Positions 50,862 through 61,139 of a DNA stretch of 64,000 bases are shown here, piece by piece. The DNA lies in NCBI GenBank assembly GCA_945643635.1, contig CALZFC010000254.1, forward strand, positions 1,765,501 to 1,829,500. The letters are read 5' to 3'. The notes beneath the pieces are model-generated. The model worked only from the letters and a program-made list of their open reading frames with translations, did no database searches and was not told the DNA's origin. This stretch comes from Allodiplogaster sudhausi. Its lineage: Eukaryota; Nematoda; Chromadorea; Rhabditida; Diplogasteridae. Within the stretch, counting starts at the first letter, position 1, and every line of letters begins with the position of its first letter. Made by a program: the position numbers and the translations under genes.

Positions 50862-52460
50862 AAAGTGGCTGATTACAGGAACAACTTTCACGATGAGACA
50901 AGAATACATCCATAAAGGGATACAGTTGATCAAAGTGAGATTGCCAGTTTAGCACGAGAACTCAATGATGACGCCGCGATCGTCGCTTTCGCAGGCGCCG
51001 GCATCCAAGAGTTTTCCGCCGCCACTGCCGCAAGTGAACTTGCGGTTTGTCGCTGCGGCTCGCAGCCTGGCTCTCTTCCACGCTTTCCCCCGAATATAAT
51101 GGTCAGTGTCGTGATTCTTTGTATAAAATTGGGTATTTAATTTATTTTATTATTATTATTATGCAAACTACCTGCCTTTTAGAAGGATCAATCCATGTCA
51201 TTAATCATATACCTTTCTCACGAAGTCACCGAGCAAGCGCTTGAATGAATTAGTGGATATATTTCATCATTTGAATTCGTCTAAATCTACCGGGATCACC
51301 TTATCAAAGTTACGGAATCGAGAAAAAATATGGAATAAAGTCATTGCAGCCCTGAAAATGTATTCTGATATTATAAGGTGTTCTTTATTTGTTTTGTTAA
51401 ATACATTTGTATTATCGAGTAATTGTATTAAGTTAAAAGAGTATTCAATTTCAAGATTTCTCGCTCGATCTCTGTTCCGCACAGATGGAGCAATTTTCAT
51501 CATCCGATATATTTTATGAATCACATATCAAATATTTAAGAAAAGGCATAATATATTTTGCAAAATATCATATTCCTTCAAAAAAGATGGAATAATTTTA
51601 TTCTTTAGTGCCATGTTCTCAGAATACTCGTTGATGAAAGTCACCGAACGCCAAATCGAGTGTGCGGAAAAGAGATGGAGTTATAAAACCTGTAATTTAA
51701 CATTATTTTAATTTTCTACAATTATTCGCTAATAAAAATGTATTTAACTGAAATAATAAAGACCACCTCATGCTACGGGCCATCGACACCAGTGCTCGAA
51801 GTGCCGTTGTCCAGGAACACTTCACACTCGGATTCTTCTCCGATTCCGATAAGAAGATTGGAGACAGAACAAAGATGTTTCATTCGACAACAGGCATGAT
51901 ACTCTAACCATAAGCGTACTAGCCATAATTTGCAACTGTAGATTTCGATCGAGAGAGAGAAAAAGAAAGAGAGAGAGAGAGAAAGCTAGAGAGTGAGAGA
52001 GAGAGAGCGAATAAGTGGTGAGCACAAGTGGCATTCTTCGTCACCGTCATGAAATATTAATTTGTTTATTTATTAAATCCTTTCCCATTCCGTCTTCAAG
52101 AATTGATAAGGACAGTCCTTGACAAACTGACGAATATCGTCCTTTTTATATTTCTATCCGGACGGAAGAACGTCACCTATCTAATGGAGTAGATTGGATA
52201 GCACAAGAAAGAGAGCAGGAGAGGAGTGGATATTGGGAGAGCGAGAGAGACAGAGACAGCGAGAGCGATGGATAGAAAGAAAGAGTGGAGGAGAGAAACA
52301 GCGGGAGTTGAGGCGAGATTGAGAGAACAGGGAGAGTACGGGAGAAGTGGGATGATTGGGAGAGACTTAATTTTTCTGAAAAGAACTATTCTGAAGAAGT
52401 TGTGAAAGACGGTATGCAAAAGGAAGTTGAATGCATGGCCGTGAAGCAGAGTTGACAACA
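50862..52460 (+). repeat. Segmental duplication, second copy
   Basis: Same cassette order as 36400-37995: K (50875-51110), A(-) (51254-51312), B(-) (51458-51520), C, partial B (51655-51705), GA tract (51950-52010), N (52080-52180), GA tract. The A copy keeps ATG AAA TAT ATC then stops at codon 6; its leader reads FDKVIPVDLDEF. Confidence 0.75.
50875..51105 (+). pseudogene. Cassette K copy
   Basis: Frame ITGTTFTMRQEYIHKGIQLI continues KVRLPV, a stop, then HENSMMTPRSSL. FVAAARSLALFHAFPR follows in another frame. It is the best kept 5' part among K copies. Confidence 0.4.
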
Positions 52461-52726
52461 GGTCATAGATGTTTACAAGATCGATACATACAAATCCCTA
52501 AAATTTAATCAGAACTTACCGTCGGAGAATCAAACGTAGGATGAGGCCATCGTTACCAACAACGACTTGCTGAGCGAATGGGAGAGAAAGAGAAAGAAAG
52601 ACAGAATTCTTCTGTCTCAAATTAATAATGAAAGTTGCACAAGATGTCTGATAGAATGCATGGCGACGTCTGAAGTGAATTTCGGAACGAAGCTCTAGTT
52701 CCATTGCAACGTCACAACGGACACGA

Positions 52727-52842
52727 AAGGGAGAGGGCGAGAGGGAGAGAGCGAGAGTGCGAGAGAGGGAGAGAGGGAGAGAGGGAGAGAGGGAGAGAGG
52801 GAGAGAGGGTGAGAGGGACAGAGGGAGAGAGCAAGAGGGGGA
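52727..52842. repeat. (GGGAGA)n-type repeat
   Basis: GAGAGGGAGAGAGGGAGAGA units, a hexa/octanucleotide variant of the GA tracts. Frames across it are not genes. Confidence 0.85.
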
Positions 52843-52914
52843 GAATATACATATGTATATATACATTTATTTATGTTTCCAATCAATTCTTCACCTTTTT
52901 TAACGTTTTTCTTC

Positions 52915-53100
52915 TCTTAATATTGACCCCGGCATAGCTGTGAATACAATTCCGGTGGTTAAGGCACAGACTTCTCTGTGAAAAGGAAAAGCATTTTAAA
53001 ACAATGTTTTGGAGCTTGAATCAGTTTAAAAGTAATAATTAACTTATGTTAGCACAAGAAACCTCACAGAATCCACATATCACTTCGTCGGAGATATGTA
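52915..53100 (-). pseudogene. Cassette P with conserved intron, minus strand
   Basis: Exon end TCTGTGAG at 53063, intron 52976-53062 (GTTTCTTGTGCTAACATAAG to CTTTTCCTTTTCACAG), then REVCALTTGIVFTAMPGSIL REEKR and stop. Intron start, length (87 bp), branch-like and acceptor sequence match those at 59121-59207 and 60588-60676. Upstream a TGA lies six codons before the junction. Confidence 0.5.
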
Positions 53101-53339
53101 TTTTTCTTAACAAAATTTATAAATCCAATTTATTTGGCCAAGCAATTTCATATTGCCTACTAGTGCACATAAATTCTCTCTCCATTTTTCTTTTTGTTTA
53201 GCTCTCTTTCTCTCTCTTTCTCTTTTTCTCTCTATCTCGTTGTACTATCCCTCTCTCTCTCTCTCTTTCTACTTTTCTATTTCACCGCAAGGTTTGAAAT
53301 CTCTTGTGGTTTGAAATCATATAAATTTCCAATTTTATA

Positions 53340-53580
53340 TTGCTTGTCTAATAAAGCCAGCCCGGCCTCAGAAAAGGTGGAGAGAGGGGCACGCCGGCCC
53401 GCTCTGCCAATTGAGGTGCATCTCACAATCAGAGAACGGAATTTTCCCGCAAAAATCATTATTCAAATAATTGTTTTTACAAAATCACAAAGAACACGGT
53501 GAGCATTTGCCAGATCGCGTACGTGTAGAACGGCGCAGTCACGACGATCCATTGCGGGGTTAAATGAAATTGCTAGAAAA
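53340..53580 (+). pseudogene. Cassettes G and H copy
   Basis: CTTGTCTAATAAAGCCAGCC leads to RPALPIEVHLTIRERNFPAK (G), then ATAATTGTTTTTAC and KITKNTVSICQIAYV with a stop (H). G to H order matches 61960-62150. The acceptor AG before H is absent here. Confidence 0.4.
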
Positions 53581-53586
53581 GGAAAG

Positions 53587-53694
53587 ATGCCTGGCTTGCA
53601 GCGAACGGCAAGCGAAGAAGTTGCCGTCGGCCGCGCAGCCGCTCTCCGTGCCCGTCATCGTCGTCGCCGGGTCTTGCTGGATCTGAAGAAGTAG
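53587..53694 (+). other. CpG-rich exon-like island
   Basis: The plus strand has a complete 35-residue frame MPGLQRTASEEVAVGRAAAL then RARHRRRRVLLDLKK and stop. The minus strand has an acceptor TTGACTACTTCTTCAG and an open frame QDPATTMTGTESGCAADGNF. Base composition contrasts with the AT-rich flanks. Strand and function are unknown. Confidence 0.3.
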
Positions 53695-54000
53695 TCAAAA
53701 ACATTTTACTTTAATTTCCTCCTTGGAAATTTTTGCGATTTAACATTTATTTCTTATTATCTATTTTAATCTTTCTTCATCTAACTCAGAATATTTTAGT
53801 AAAATAAGAGAAATAATTTTCGTTCCTTCTTAAATCTCATTATCTCTCTAATCTCTCTCTCTCTCTCTATGTCTCTCTCTCTCTCTTTCTCTCCATCTTT
53901 CTTTTAACCCTCTCTTTCTCTTTCTCTCTCACTATTTCTCTCTCTTTCCTTCCAACCTACCCTCTTAATCATTCAAATAAGTACCTGAATTTGACGGAAG
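53695..54000. other. AT-rich DNA and CT tracts, no gene
   Basis: CT-rich tracts at about 53850-53945. No conserved cassette until M at 54010. Confidence 0.5.
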
Positions 54001-54009
54001 TTTTCTGAC

Positions 54010-54240
54010 TGAGCCATCGGTTAGCCGTGGTTTTCATTTGGTATCCTTCCTATTTAGTCCATGGGAAAATACCATTGCCGGTCATTACCGCTGTCGATTT
54101 TCTTCTTTATAGTCATACAAATGGTGTAATAATTTATTTAAATCAACGAATGCGTCTTTCATTTCAACATTTTTTTTTCAAAACCGAGCATGAAAATCAC
54201 GACTATCAACCTCGGCGTTGATGTCGTTGTTACATCGCCG
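54010..54240 (+). pseudogene. Cassette M copy
   Basis: CCATCGGTTAGCCGTGGTTT then CATTTGGTATCCTTCCTATT and TAGTCCATGGGAAAATACCA. Frame MVFIWYPSYLVHGKIPLPVI is open for 64 codons from 54027 but its second half is unlike other copies. Confidence 0.35.
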
Positions 54241-54780
54241 CGCGAACTGATGATCAACGAGGCAGCGAAGCCCTATTGTTGAGCCAAGTCAAACGGTAGA
54301 GAACGAGTTGCCCTGCCTTCCAGAAAAGGCGCACTGCTTCAGATGAAAATGGATTTGGGATTTCATTGATATGCACTATGGAATTAAAACTAACCTGGTA
54401 TGGCAAATTCTTTTAATTTATACAATTACTCGCGAATACAAATGAATTTAACAAAGAAATAAGAAAGAGTTCCACAGAACATCACAACGGGCACGAATAT
54501 TCTTTATGTTAAGGTGAGCAAATTCGTTATTGGTCAATGTATTTTTATCTTTCTGCATGAGTCGTTATCACTATATATGTATGTCTGTATTATTAGCGCT
54601 CATCATAGTGACATTATTTGCACTATACATTTATGAATATTAAAAAGAATGTCGTTGCCTATTCCTACATGGTTGAAAAACATTAGATTTATTATATGCA
54701 AAAAATAAAAATAAAACGTGCCTTGCTGTATACCAAGCACATAATTTCTACCTTAAAGAAAATAACTAAATCCTTGCCAT
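54241..54780. other. No recognised gene
   Basis: AT-rich sequence with only short frames. A degenerate Q block (CGGGTTTCTATTGTCTCCGG, then GLYTQQIHYPFD) follows at 54830-54900. Confidence 0.45.
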
Positions 54781-54829
54781 TTTGCAATACATCGCCTAGA
54801 TACGCTCATTTTTCGTTAAAAAAATCCTT

Positions 54830-54917
54830 TCGGCGGGTTTCTATTGTCTCCGGTCTTTATACACAGCAAATTCATTATCCTTTTGATTTCTTCGAACACA
54901 ACTGCGGTATTTTTTAA
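54830..54917 (+). pseudogene. Cassette Q copy, degenerate
   Basis: The frame RRVSIVSGLYTQQIHYPFDF aligns with WIAAAYGLYSNQIHPQFDML at 58068. It is open to 54917 (ending HNCGIF). Only GLYxxQIH and FD are kept. Confidence 0.4.
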
Positions 54918-55340
54918 TATAGACTCACGCCTAATAAAAAGATGTCATTGCATATCATTTCATAGTGCTTAAAAAGAATTTTACAATTAGAAAAAATAAT
55001 TTATGAAGAATTCAGAGCGATGCCATTAAAAATAGATTTAAAAAAGTTTAAAGCCTCCAGTCTTGACACAAAGGAATTCACCCACAATTTGATTCCATGA
55101 AAATTGACAATTATGTTGAATGTTTTGTTTTGTTTCAAGACTTTTGGAATGGGCAGATGATTACAGGAACATTTCCATAAGAAAAGTTGACATATATATA
55201 TATAACCCCTTCATATTGCTCTACCCATCAGCTCAATAATTCGCGTTGTGGGCATTTCAAAATTCCTTTACTGTAATGAAATAATTAATGTGAAACAACA
55301 AAGGCATTTAGCCTAAATTTTTATCGGTATTAAACTACGA
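54918..55340. other. No recognised gene
   Basis: AT-rich, no shared cassette and no frame of note on either strand. Confidence 0.45.
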
Positions 55341-55344
55341 TGGA

Positions 55345-55728
55345 TTATACGCAGGCGGTTTTCGTCGCCAAGACATGTATAATTGCAAACCAAAACAAAA
55401 ATTTCTGATTCGATGATTCCGCCATTGTTGTAAGGACACTTGAATAAGTAAAAATCAGTACAATTATTAAGAAATTGAGTCTTATAGAGAAAGACAAGTA
55501 GCAGAAATATAGGAAGAATCGGTGTAAAAGGTTGCAATATGATCTTGAAAATAAGCCAAATAAATATTCAAAGAGGGAGCTAGGGATTGGTAGGCGATGT
55601 GGGTGTAGGAAAGAGGGAATTAATCCTTCTGCTTCGCCTTCGCGGTCGCACAACTGATTCGCCAGTCTCACGAGCGAATCCACAATTGAGGAAGCCATTC
55701 CAACGCTGCTCAAATGCTGACCAGCCAT
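55345..55728 (-). CDS. Candidate membrane protein, 127 residues
   Basis: From ATG at 55728 the frame reads MAGQHLSSVGMASSIVDSLV, RLANQLCDREGEAEGLIPSF, then two long hydrophobic stretches (roughly residues 47-92 and 108-120) and ends ATKTACV. It is the longest frame in the window that is not CT/GA-derived and has balanced composition in its first third. The frame stays open upstream to 55857. GAAG before GATTAATTCC near 55620 could be an exon end instead. Unrecognised, single copy. Confidence 0.35.
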   Translation of the reverse strand: MAGQHLSSVGMASSIVDSLVRLANQLCDREGEAEGLIPSFLHPHRLPIPSSLFEYLFGLFSRSYCNLLHRFFLYFCYLSFSIRLNFLIIVLIFTYSSVLTTMAESSNQKFLFWFAIIHVLATKTACV

Positions 55729-55975
55729 TTCTTTTGATATTGATAATGAAATCCATCTTTTGAAGTCGTAGGAATATTTGAAAGCGTGTTGATGAAGATC
55801 AATCAATAAAGTTATAATAATGATAAATTTTAACGAATGATTGTATGTAAAAGACAAAGAGAATGTTACAAATCAGCTTTAGGTCACCGATACGATATGC
55901 GAAATGATGTGTTAAGGAGGGTAATTCAACCATTGAAGTTGTGGAGTTATTCGATCTTTATATCGTTCTTCCAAT

Positions 55976-56092
55976 ATTGCGATAAATCACTCTCGGTGGA
56001 TTTAGTGGAAGTCAATTGATGAAATATAGCCGCTTATATCATCAAGTGTTACGCCGAAGGCTCATGACAATGATTAAAATGGAATAACTTGA
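55976..56092 (+). pseudogene. Cassette A with 22-codon frame
   Basis: Leader CGATAAATCACTCTCGGTGG ends GTCAATTG, then ATG opens MKYSRLYHQVLRRRLMTMIK, ME and stop. It aligns with MKHIRLFLQVL of the intact gene, but the hydrophobic core is lost. Confidence 0.5.
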
Positions 56093-56140
56093 AAAAAAAT
56101 TAAATGTGACTCGAGATTGACTTTCGGTGGTTTATTCTTC

Positions 56141-56179
<39 letters not shown>

Positions 56180-56674
56180 CTCTCTCTATCTCTCTGTCTC
56201 TCGCTCTCTCTCTCACTCTCTTTCTCTCTCGCTTTCTCTCTTGTTCTCTCACTCGCTCTCTCTCTGTCTCTCGCTCTCTCTCTTTCGCTCTCTCTCTCTC
56301 TCTCTCTCGCTCTCTTTCGATCTCTCTCGCTCTCTTTTTCTCTTTCTCTTTCTCTCACTCACTCTCTCTCTCTCATTCTCTTTCTATCTCTCGCGCTCTC
56401 TCTCGCTCTCTCTGTTTCTCTGTATCTCATGCTCTCTCACTTTCTCTATCTCTCTCTCTCTCTCTCGTTCTCTCTCTTTCGCTCTCTCTCTCTCTCTCTC
56501 GCTCTCTTTCGCTCTCGCTCTCTTTCGCTCTCTCTCTGTCTCTTTCGCTCTCTCTCGCTCTCTCTCTCGCTCTCTGTCTCTCGCTCTCTCTCTCGCTCTC
56601 TGTCTCTCGCTCTCTATCTCGCTCTCTCTCTCGCTCTCTCTCTCTCTTTCGTTCTCTCTCTCCCTCGCTCTCTT

Positions 56675-56706
<32 letters not shown>
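56141..56706. repeat. Very long CT/CTCG tract (about 560 bp)
   Basis: The longest microsatellite in the window: (CT)n interrupted by TTTC, GCTC and TGTC units. Two frames of over 200 codons cross it, all Ser-Leu, because the tract has an even period without stops. These are not genes up to the AG at 56720-56721, where cassette E begins. Confidence 0.9.
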
Positions 56707-56721
56707 ATCTGTTTCTCTCAG

Positions 56722-56806
56722 CGATGAGGCGAAGGAAGGCATGCGGAAACTCATGGGCGCAAGAAGTTACCGGCACATAAATATTATAATTATTGACCAT
56801 CATTAA
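56722..56806 (+). pseudogene. Cassette E copy after the long CT tract
   Basis: TTTCTCTCAG precedes DEAKEGMRKLMGARSYRHIN and a stop after 27 residues. Its first residues match the 36066-36249 copy (DEAKEVMQNL); the rest is replaced by the block shared with 48600-48660. Confidence 0.45.
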
Positions 56807-57057
56807 TTACAAAGTGATATGTCGTAAAATGTATTCATTTGATGAAAGAACTGAGAACATGACATGGCCAATGAATCGCGTCGAGAATGCAACAAACCAC
56901 GGGTACTTTTTTCAGGTCAGCTTATCTTCACTGGACCCGATCAGAATTCTTTGGTTTTCATTTAGTATCGTTCCTATTTAGTCCATGGTGAAATACCATT
57001 GCCGATACTCCTTTCTTTCCCGTGGTTATTATGACTATATTTGCCAACTAGAAGGAT

Positions 57058-57257
57058 ACGTCCAGTAGATCAAAGTGAGATTCCCCTTTTACCACGAGAG
57101 CTCAATCAATGACGGCGCCGAGATCGTCGCTTTCGTGGGGCGCCGGCGTCCAAGAGCCGCCAGTGACAGAGGCGAAATAGTCGCGGCGGCGCGCTGCCTG
57201 GTTCTCTTTCAGGCTTCCCCCGAGGTATTATCAGTATTATTGCGATTCATGGTATAA
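57058..57257 (+). pseudogene. Cassette K copy, open frame
   Basis: MRFPFYHESSINDGAEIVAF then VGRRRPRAASDRGEIVAAAR and CLVLFQASPE run in one frame from ATG 57075 to a stop at 57257. Unlike other copies, both conserved halves share one frame, making it the best candidate for a functional K exon. An in-frame stop precedes IKVRFP. M lies just upstream (56945-57005). Confidence 0.4.
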
Positions 57258-57259
57258 TA

Positions 57260-57990
57260 AAATTTCACTAATTTACGTTTCTTTATTATTATAACATCAA
57301 TTTACACCTCCAAATGGCACACTAGCAGACTTTTGGAAGGTTAAATTCACGTCATAAATCACATACCTTTCACACGTTGACATGCCTCGGTGTAAACATA
57401 AAAACATTTTCCATTCGTTATTTGGCATGCGTAAAGAAGGCAATCAATATTTTCGGCATGCCATTCAATGGAAGACTAAGAGTTTGGGATACAGAAAAGT
57501 CAATCCTTGCGATGAAATAGAAAGGTAGCACGAGAGAGACAGATACATAGAAATAGAGAGCAAGAAAGTAGATTCCGGTGAAATTGGAAAAATGTTACAA
57601 TCGCATATGTATACTGCTCTATGTAAAGCTTATATTCGTTTCTCTGGTGACAGGTATTCATTTTAATTTCCATCTGGGGAAGATCGCATATCAAGTTAGA
57701 GCTTGTTTGGTTTGCTCTTATACATGTTTTGGTTAAAAAAAACCGCCGGGGCAATATCCATTGAAGATGTGAAATAAAAAAAAATTTCGTTCTATACCGG
57801 CAAGAATTAATTTGAATCTTTTTGTTGTTTCAAATCAATAATTTAAAATAGAGATTTATTAAGTAAAATTAGATAATTAATTTTTAAGAAACTAAGTTGT
57901 TCAGGCAACCAACTAAGAATTTTCTTGTTTTTGAAAAGAATTCTAAAATGCCTTCAACATTACTGAGCATATTAGGTAGAGCAATGTATC
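57260..57990. other. No recognised gene
   Basis: AT-rich. A short GA-like stretch lies at 57530-57560. A block GTTTGCTCTTATACATGTTT at 57710-57730 resembles 50310-50330. No frame is supported. Confidence 0.4.
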
Positions 57991-58067
57991 TAATATCTTT
58001 TTCCAAGGGAATGTTTGGTTGAATTTCTCAGTCGATTGAAAATCTTACCCTCTTATCTGTTCGGCAG

Positions 58068-58187
58068 GCTGACAAGTTTCGTTCAAAAATTAACCCGTGG
58101 ATTGCTGCTGCCTACGGTCTTTATTCCAATCAAATTCATCCGCAATTTGATATGCTGGTCTCATTTTGTGCAAATTCAGATCAATAA
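58068..58187 (+). CDS. Cassette Q, best preserved exon
   Basis: TACCCTCTTATCTGTTCGGCAG is a good acceptor. The frame from 58068 reads ADKFRSKINPWIAAAYGLYS, NQIHPQFDMLVSFCANSDQ and TAA. Copies at 11704, 15170, 54830, 60021 and 63515 align in this frame. NPWIAAAYGLY also resembles ENNWLFAYW..GLY in the secreted-protein candidate at 17376, so Q may encode the mature part of a related protein. No signal peptide was found directly upstream. Confidence 0.45.
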   Translation, partial: ADKFRSKINPWIAAAYGLYSNQIHPQFDMLVSFCANSDQ

Positions 58188-58319
58188 TCATATAAAGAAA
58201 TGGGCAGAGAGAGAAAGAGGGGGAGAATGATGGGAGAGAGGGAAAGAAAGAGAGAGGGGTCGAGGTTGATCTTTGACTGAATAAGAATGGCATGAGAGCG
58301 AGTGTGGAAAGAGACGGAG

Positions 58320-58335
58320 AGCGGGATGGTGAAAG

Positions 58336-58381
<46 letters not shown>

Positions 58382-58385
58382 GGAG
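58320..58385. repeat. (GA)n microsatellite
   Basis: GA run; the overlapping 60-160-codon minus-strand frames are largely Ser-Leu. Confidence 0.85.
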
Positions 58386-58739
58386 GGGCAGAGAAGGGAA
58401 TGACGAAAAATACAATAAAAAATATTGGAAGCAGGGGACAGGGTTGCAACATACATATAATAACGAACGCAAAACAAGACTATTTTTATTAGTGGGGTTT
58501 GAAAAAGTTTTTTTTTGCTGTTGTTGTTCTTGTTCAATTGCTTGAATTTTGTGAGCCGTTTGCTTTTTTTATCTTGGTTCATATTGTTTCTTATTCCTTG
58601 CTCAACGTTCGCAAAAGTTCTCTCGCTTGCCTGCCCTTTGTTGATGATGTTCATATTTTGTGCTCTCATATCGACATTTTAATTTTATGTACAATAAATA
58701 AAATAAAATGAATTAGTTTTCCCACATCAAACACCTTCG

Positions 58740-59310
58740 CTCTCTCTTGCCGTATGCATTCTAGGAGAGGTCATTGTCAGGGACAACAAGATTCAGCTGA
58801 TTCTGGAACTGACATTAAAACTAAAGCAAAAAAATTTGATATTGATTGCTCGATGAATACATGGACCTGCGTGTCTTCGTGGTCTTCAATGTGACCAAAT
58901 TTCCTGATGCCAACCTTAAAAAAAACATTTTATGTATCTCAGTAACTAAATGCTTCAATGGTGCAAGAAACTCATTTTTTGCTACTTTCTAGACTCGCAA
59001 CATCACTTTCGATGTGTAAAAGAATGACAGAATCTGCTGAACCCCGTATTCGTGTGATGTTGCGGTGAAACTTGAGCATCGCTCCGAGATTCTCTCTAAG
59101 TTCGTGCTGGGCCCTAGCAGGTTTTTTGTGGCAATTTAATTATTGCTTTTAAACGGACGGATGCCGATCGAAATAACACCGATTTAATATGCTTTTCCTT
59201 TTCACAGAGAAGTCCAAACCAGAACCAAGGGAATAGGTTTCACAGCTCTGTCGGGGCCAATATTAACGGATGAACTCCCTCCCTCCATTCGTCCCACTAC
59301 CTCTCTCTCT
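58740..59310 (+). pseudogene. Cassette P, first copy, with 87-bp intron
   Basis: Pieces in order: DEYMDLRVFVVFNVTKFPDA near 58852; SVTKCFNGARNSFF near 58938; CDVAVKLEHRSEILSKFVLG PS ending at 59120; intron 59121-59207; REVQTRTKGIGFTALSGPIL TDELPP from 59208. The junction is phase 2 and keeps the frame. A second copy at 60290-60760 has the same intron in the same phase. A stop at 59038 separates the middle pieces, so more introns are needed. Unrecognised family. Confidence 0.45.
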
Positions 59311-59368
59311 CTCTCTCTCCCTCTCTCTCTCTCCCTCTCTCTCTCTCTCCCTCTCTCACTCCTCGCTC
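59300..59368. repeat. CT-rich microsatellite
   Basis: (CT)n(CCCT)n tract directly after cassette P. Confidence 0.85.
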
Positions 59369-59427
59369 TCCCTAGCGGATTGTTGGTGTTGGTGACGGTG
59401 GTCTCTCCGCCTGCCGCGTACTCTCTC

Positions 59428-59480
59428 TAATTTTAGCCGTGCGCGATGGCTTCTTTCGCCGCCGCGCGCGGCTAAAATTA
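59428..59480. repeat. Hairpin, 18-bp stem
   Basis: TAATTTTAGCCGTGCGCG (59428-59445) pairs with CGCGCGCGGCTAAAATTA (59463-59480) with one G-T pair; the loop is 17 bases. GC-rich island in an AT-rich context. It may be a transposon end pair or a structured RNA; neither is supported further. Confidence 0.7.
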
Positions 59481-60020
59481 CACCATTTCTCAATATTTAT
59501 TGTTTTCTATTTTTTAAATAAAAATTTTTCCTCCTTTAATGTTACGACAAACTATTCATGTTATTGTATTACTATATAAAAAGCTTGATTCTTACATAAA
59601 TTATTTTTTAATATTTTATTAAAATATTCGTGTTATATTATCGTCCTATAATAAACAGCAACAGCAAAAAACCCTGATTCATGTAAAAACTTTTTTTTAA
59701 TATTTCAGCCAGTGACCGCGGCGAGGAGTTCGTTGTCGAGAATAACCCGCCTTATCTATTAATTTTCTTGCATTTCTTGGCAATTCGATTTTTAGTTTCC
59801 CAAAAGAAGACAAAGAGGGTTGTAATGATATAAGTTATTTTGCGTGAAATACGATTCTTTGGAAAAGAAAGGGGTCCTGAAGAAATAACGTCGCTGTTGA
59901 ATTACTTGGTATACATCGATCAGCTAAGCTGTAATTTTTAGAAAATATAAATAAGTTAATTTCAAAACAAAGAAGATATATTAGGCACATAATAGTATTC
60001 ATCGTTGTGATCTTAATAAA

Positions 60021-60206
60021 GTGAATATTTTTTTCTGGCCGCGGCATCTGATTCGGAAAGCTTGCCGTCCTTTCTGCATTTCAACTTCTGACAATCTCGA
60101 AGCAAAAACTGTCCAGCGGTTTGCTGGCGGCTCTGGTCTTTATAACAAGCAAATTCAATCGTTGCTTGATGCAGATTTCACTGCTTTCACATTTCTTCAA
60201 ATTTGA
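60021..60206 (+). pseudogene. Cassette Q copy
   Basis: The frame RHLIRKACRPFCISTSDNLE continues AKTVQRFAGGSGLYNKQIQS and stops at 60206. About three quarters of the residues match 11704-11931. The CT tract and cassette P copy 2 follow, repeating the Q-tract-P order of 58068-59310. Confidence 0.45.
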
Positions 60207-60244
60207 TTGCCGATGATAAGCGTTCTCTCCTATCTCTCCCTCTG

Positions 60245-60248
<4 letters not shown>

Positions 60249-60282
<34 letters not shown>
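60249..60282. repeat. (CT)n microsatellite
   Basis: CT run between Q and P, about 10 bases before the TCTACAG acceptor-like start of cassette P. Confidence 0.85.
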
Positions 60283-60284
<2 letters not shown>

Positions 60285-60289
60285 TTCGT

Positions 60290-60760
60290 TTTCTACAGTC
60301 CCGTCGTCTCTGCGATGAGTACATGAACCTGTGACTTTTCTTGATCTTCAATATTCCCACGTCACCTGATGCAAATTGCCAATCCAATTTTAATAGCGAA
60401 AATCTTTAAACCAATTTATGTATCGCAGTAATTAAATACTTCAATGGAGCATGGTTCATTTGTGTTGACGTTCATTTCTTTTACTAATTTGCATTCGTTG
60501 TGTGAAAAGAATGACAGATTCTGCTGACCCGTTGTGATGTTGCGGTGAAACTTTAGATTCGCTCCGAGTTTCTCTCGGAGCCGTCAGGTTTCTTGTGCTG
60601 ATTTAATTATTACCTTTTAAACTTTCCGAACGTTCAGGCAGGCAACACCGTTTTAACATGCTTTTCCTTTTAACAGAAGATTTCTCTACCAGAACCACGG
60701 GAATAGGATACACAGCTCTGCTGGGGTCAATAGCGGGTCTGTTTAAGAATACCTGATTCA
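60290..60760 (+). pseudogene. Cassette P, second copy, with 89-bp intron
   Basis: DEYMNL, stop, LFLIFNIPTSPDAN; AVIKYFNGAWFICVDVHF; CDVAVKL, stop, IRSEFLSEPS ending at 60587; intron 60588-60676; then EDFSTRTTGIGYTALLGSIA GLFK. Two stop codons mark it as broken, yet the splice junction keeps phase, which supports the intron model for the family. Confidence 0.45.
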
Positions 60761-60764
60761 GGTC

Positions 60765-61135
60765 GATGTTTCGAGAAAAAAAAATGTTTGTCGGAGTTTC
60801 CGAATGAAATATAGGGATTTAAAAAAAAACGTCTTTTCGTTTGGTGCCCTCAGCGTTTTGACATGGGTGGAGCTTATACCTCAAATGGCATACTCAAAAT
60901 CTTTAAATGATAAAAATGTACCTATAAAGATTTTTTTTGCTAAATAAGTCATAAAGATCTTTTAAGCGCATCCAATTAGCAATCGATAGAACTGTTCAAA
61001 AAAATTTAAAATAATAAAAATCTTATTGTCGTTTAATTATTTTTGGTATATCATCGTAAACTTCAAAAATTCAAAAAAATATTTTTGTTCCCTGCACCCT
61101 CGTGTTCGAGTCTCTCAGATTGGCTCTCTTAACAA
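60765..61135. other. No recognised gene
   Basis: AT-rich, no shared cassette seen. Confidence 0.4.
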
Positions 61136-61139
61136 TCAT

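Noticed and set aside
56117..56806. Frames of 217-229 codons rich in Ser-Leu
   Set aside because: They are translations of a 560-bp CT tract; period-two repeats have no stops in several frames. Only the part after the AG at 56721 is treated as exon-like.
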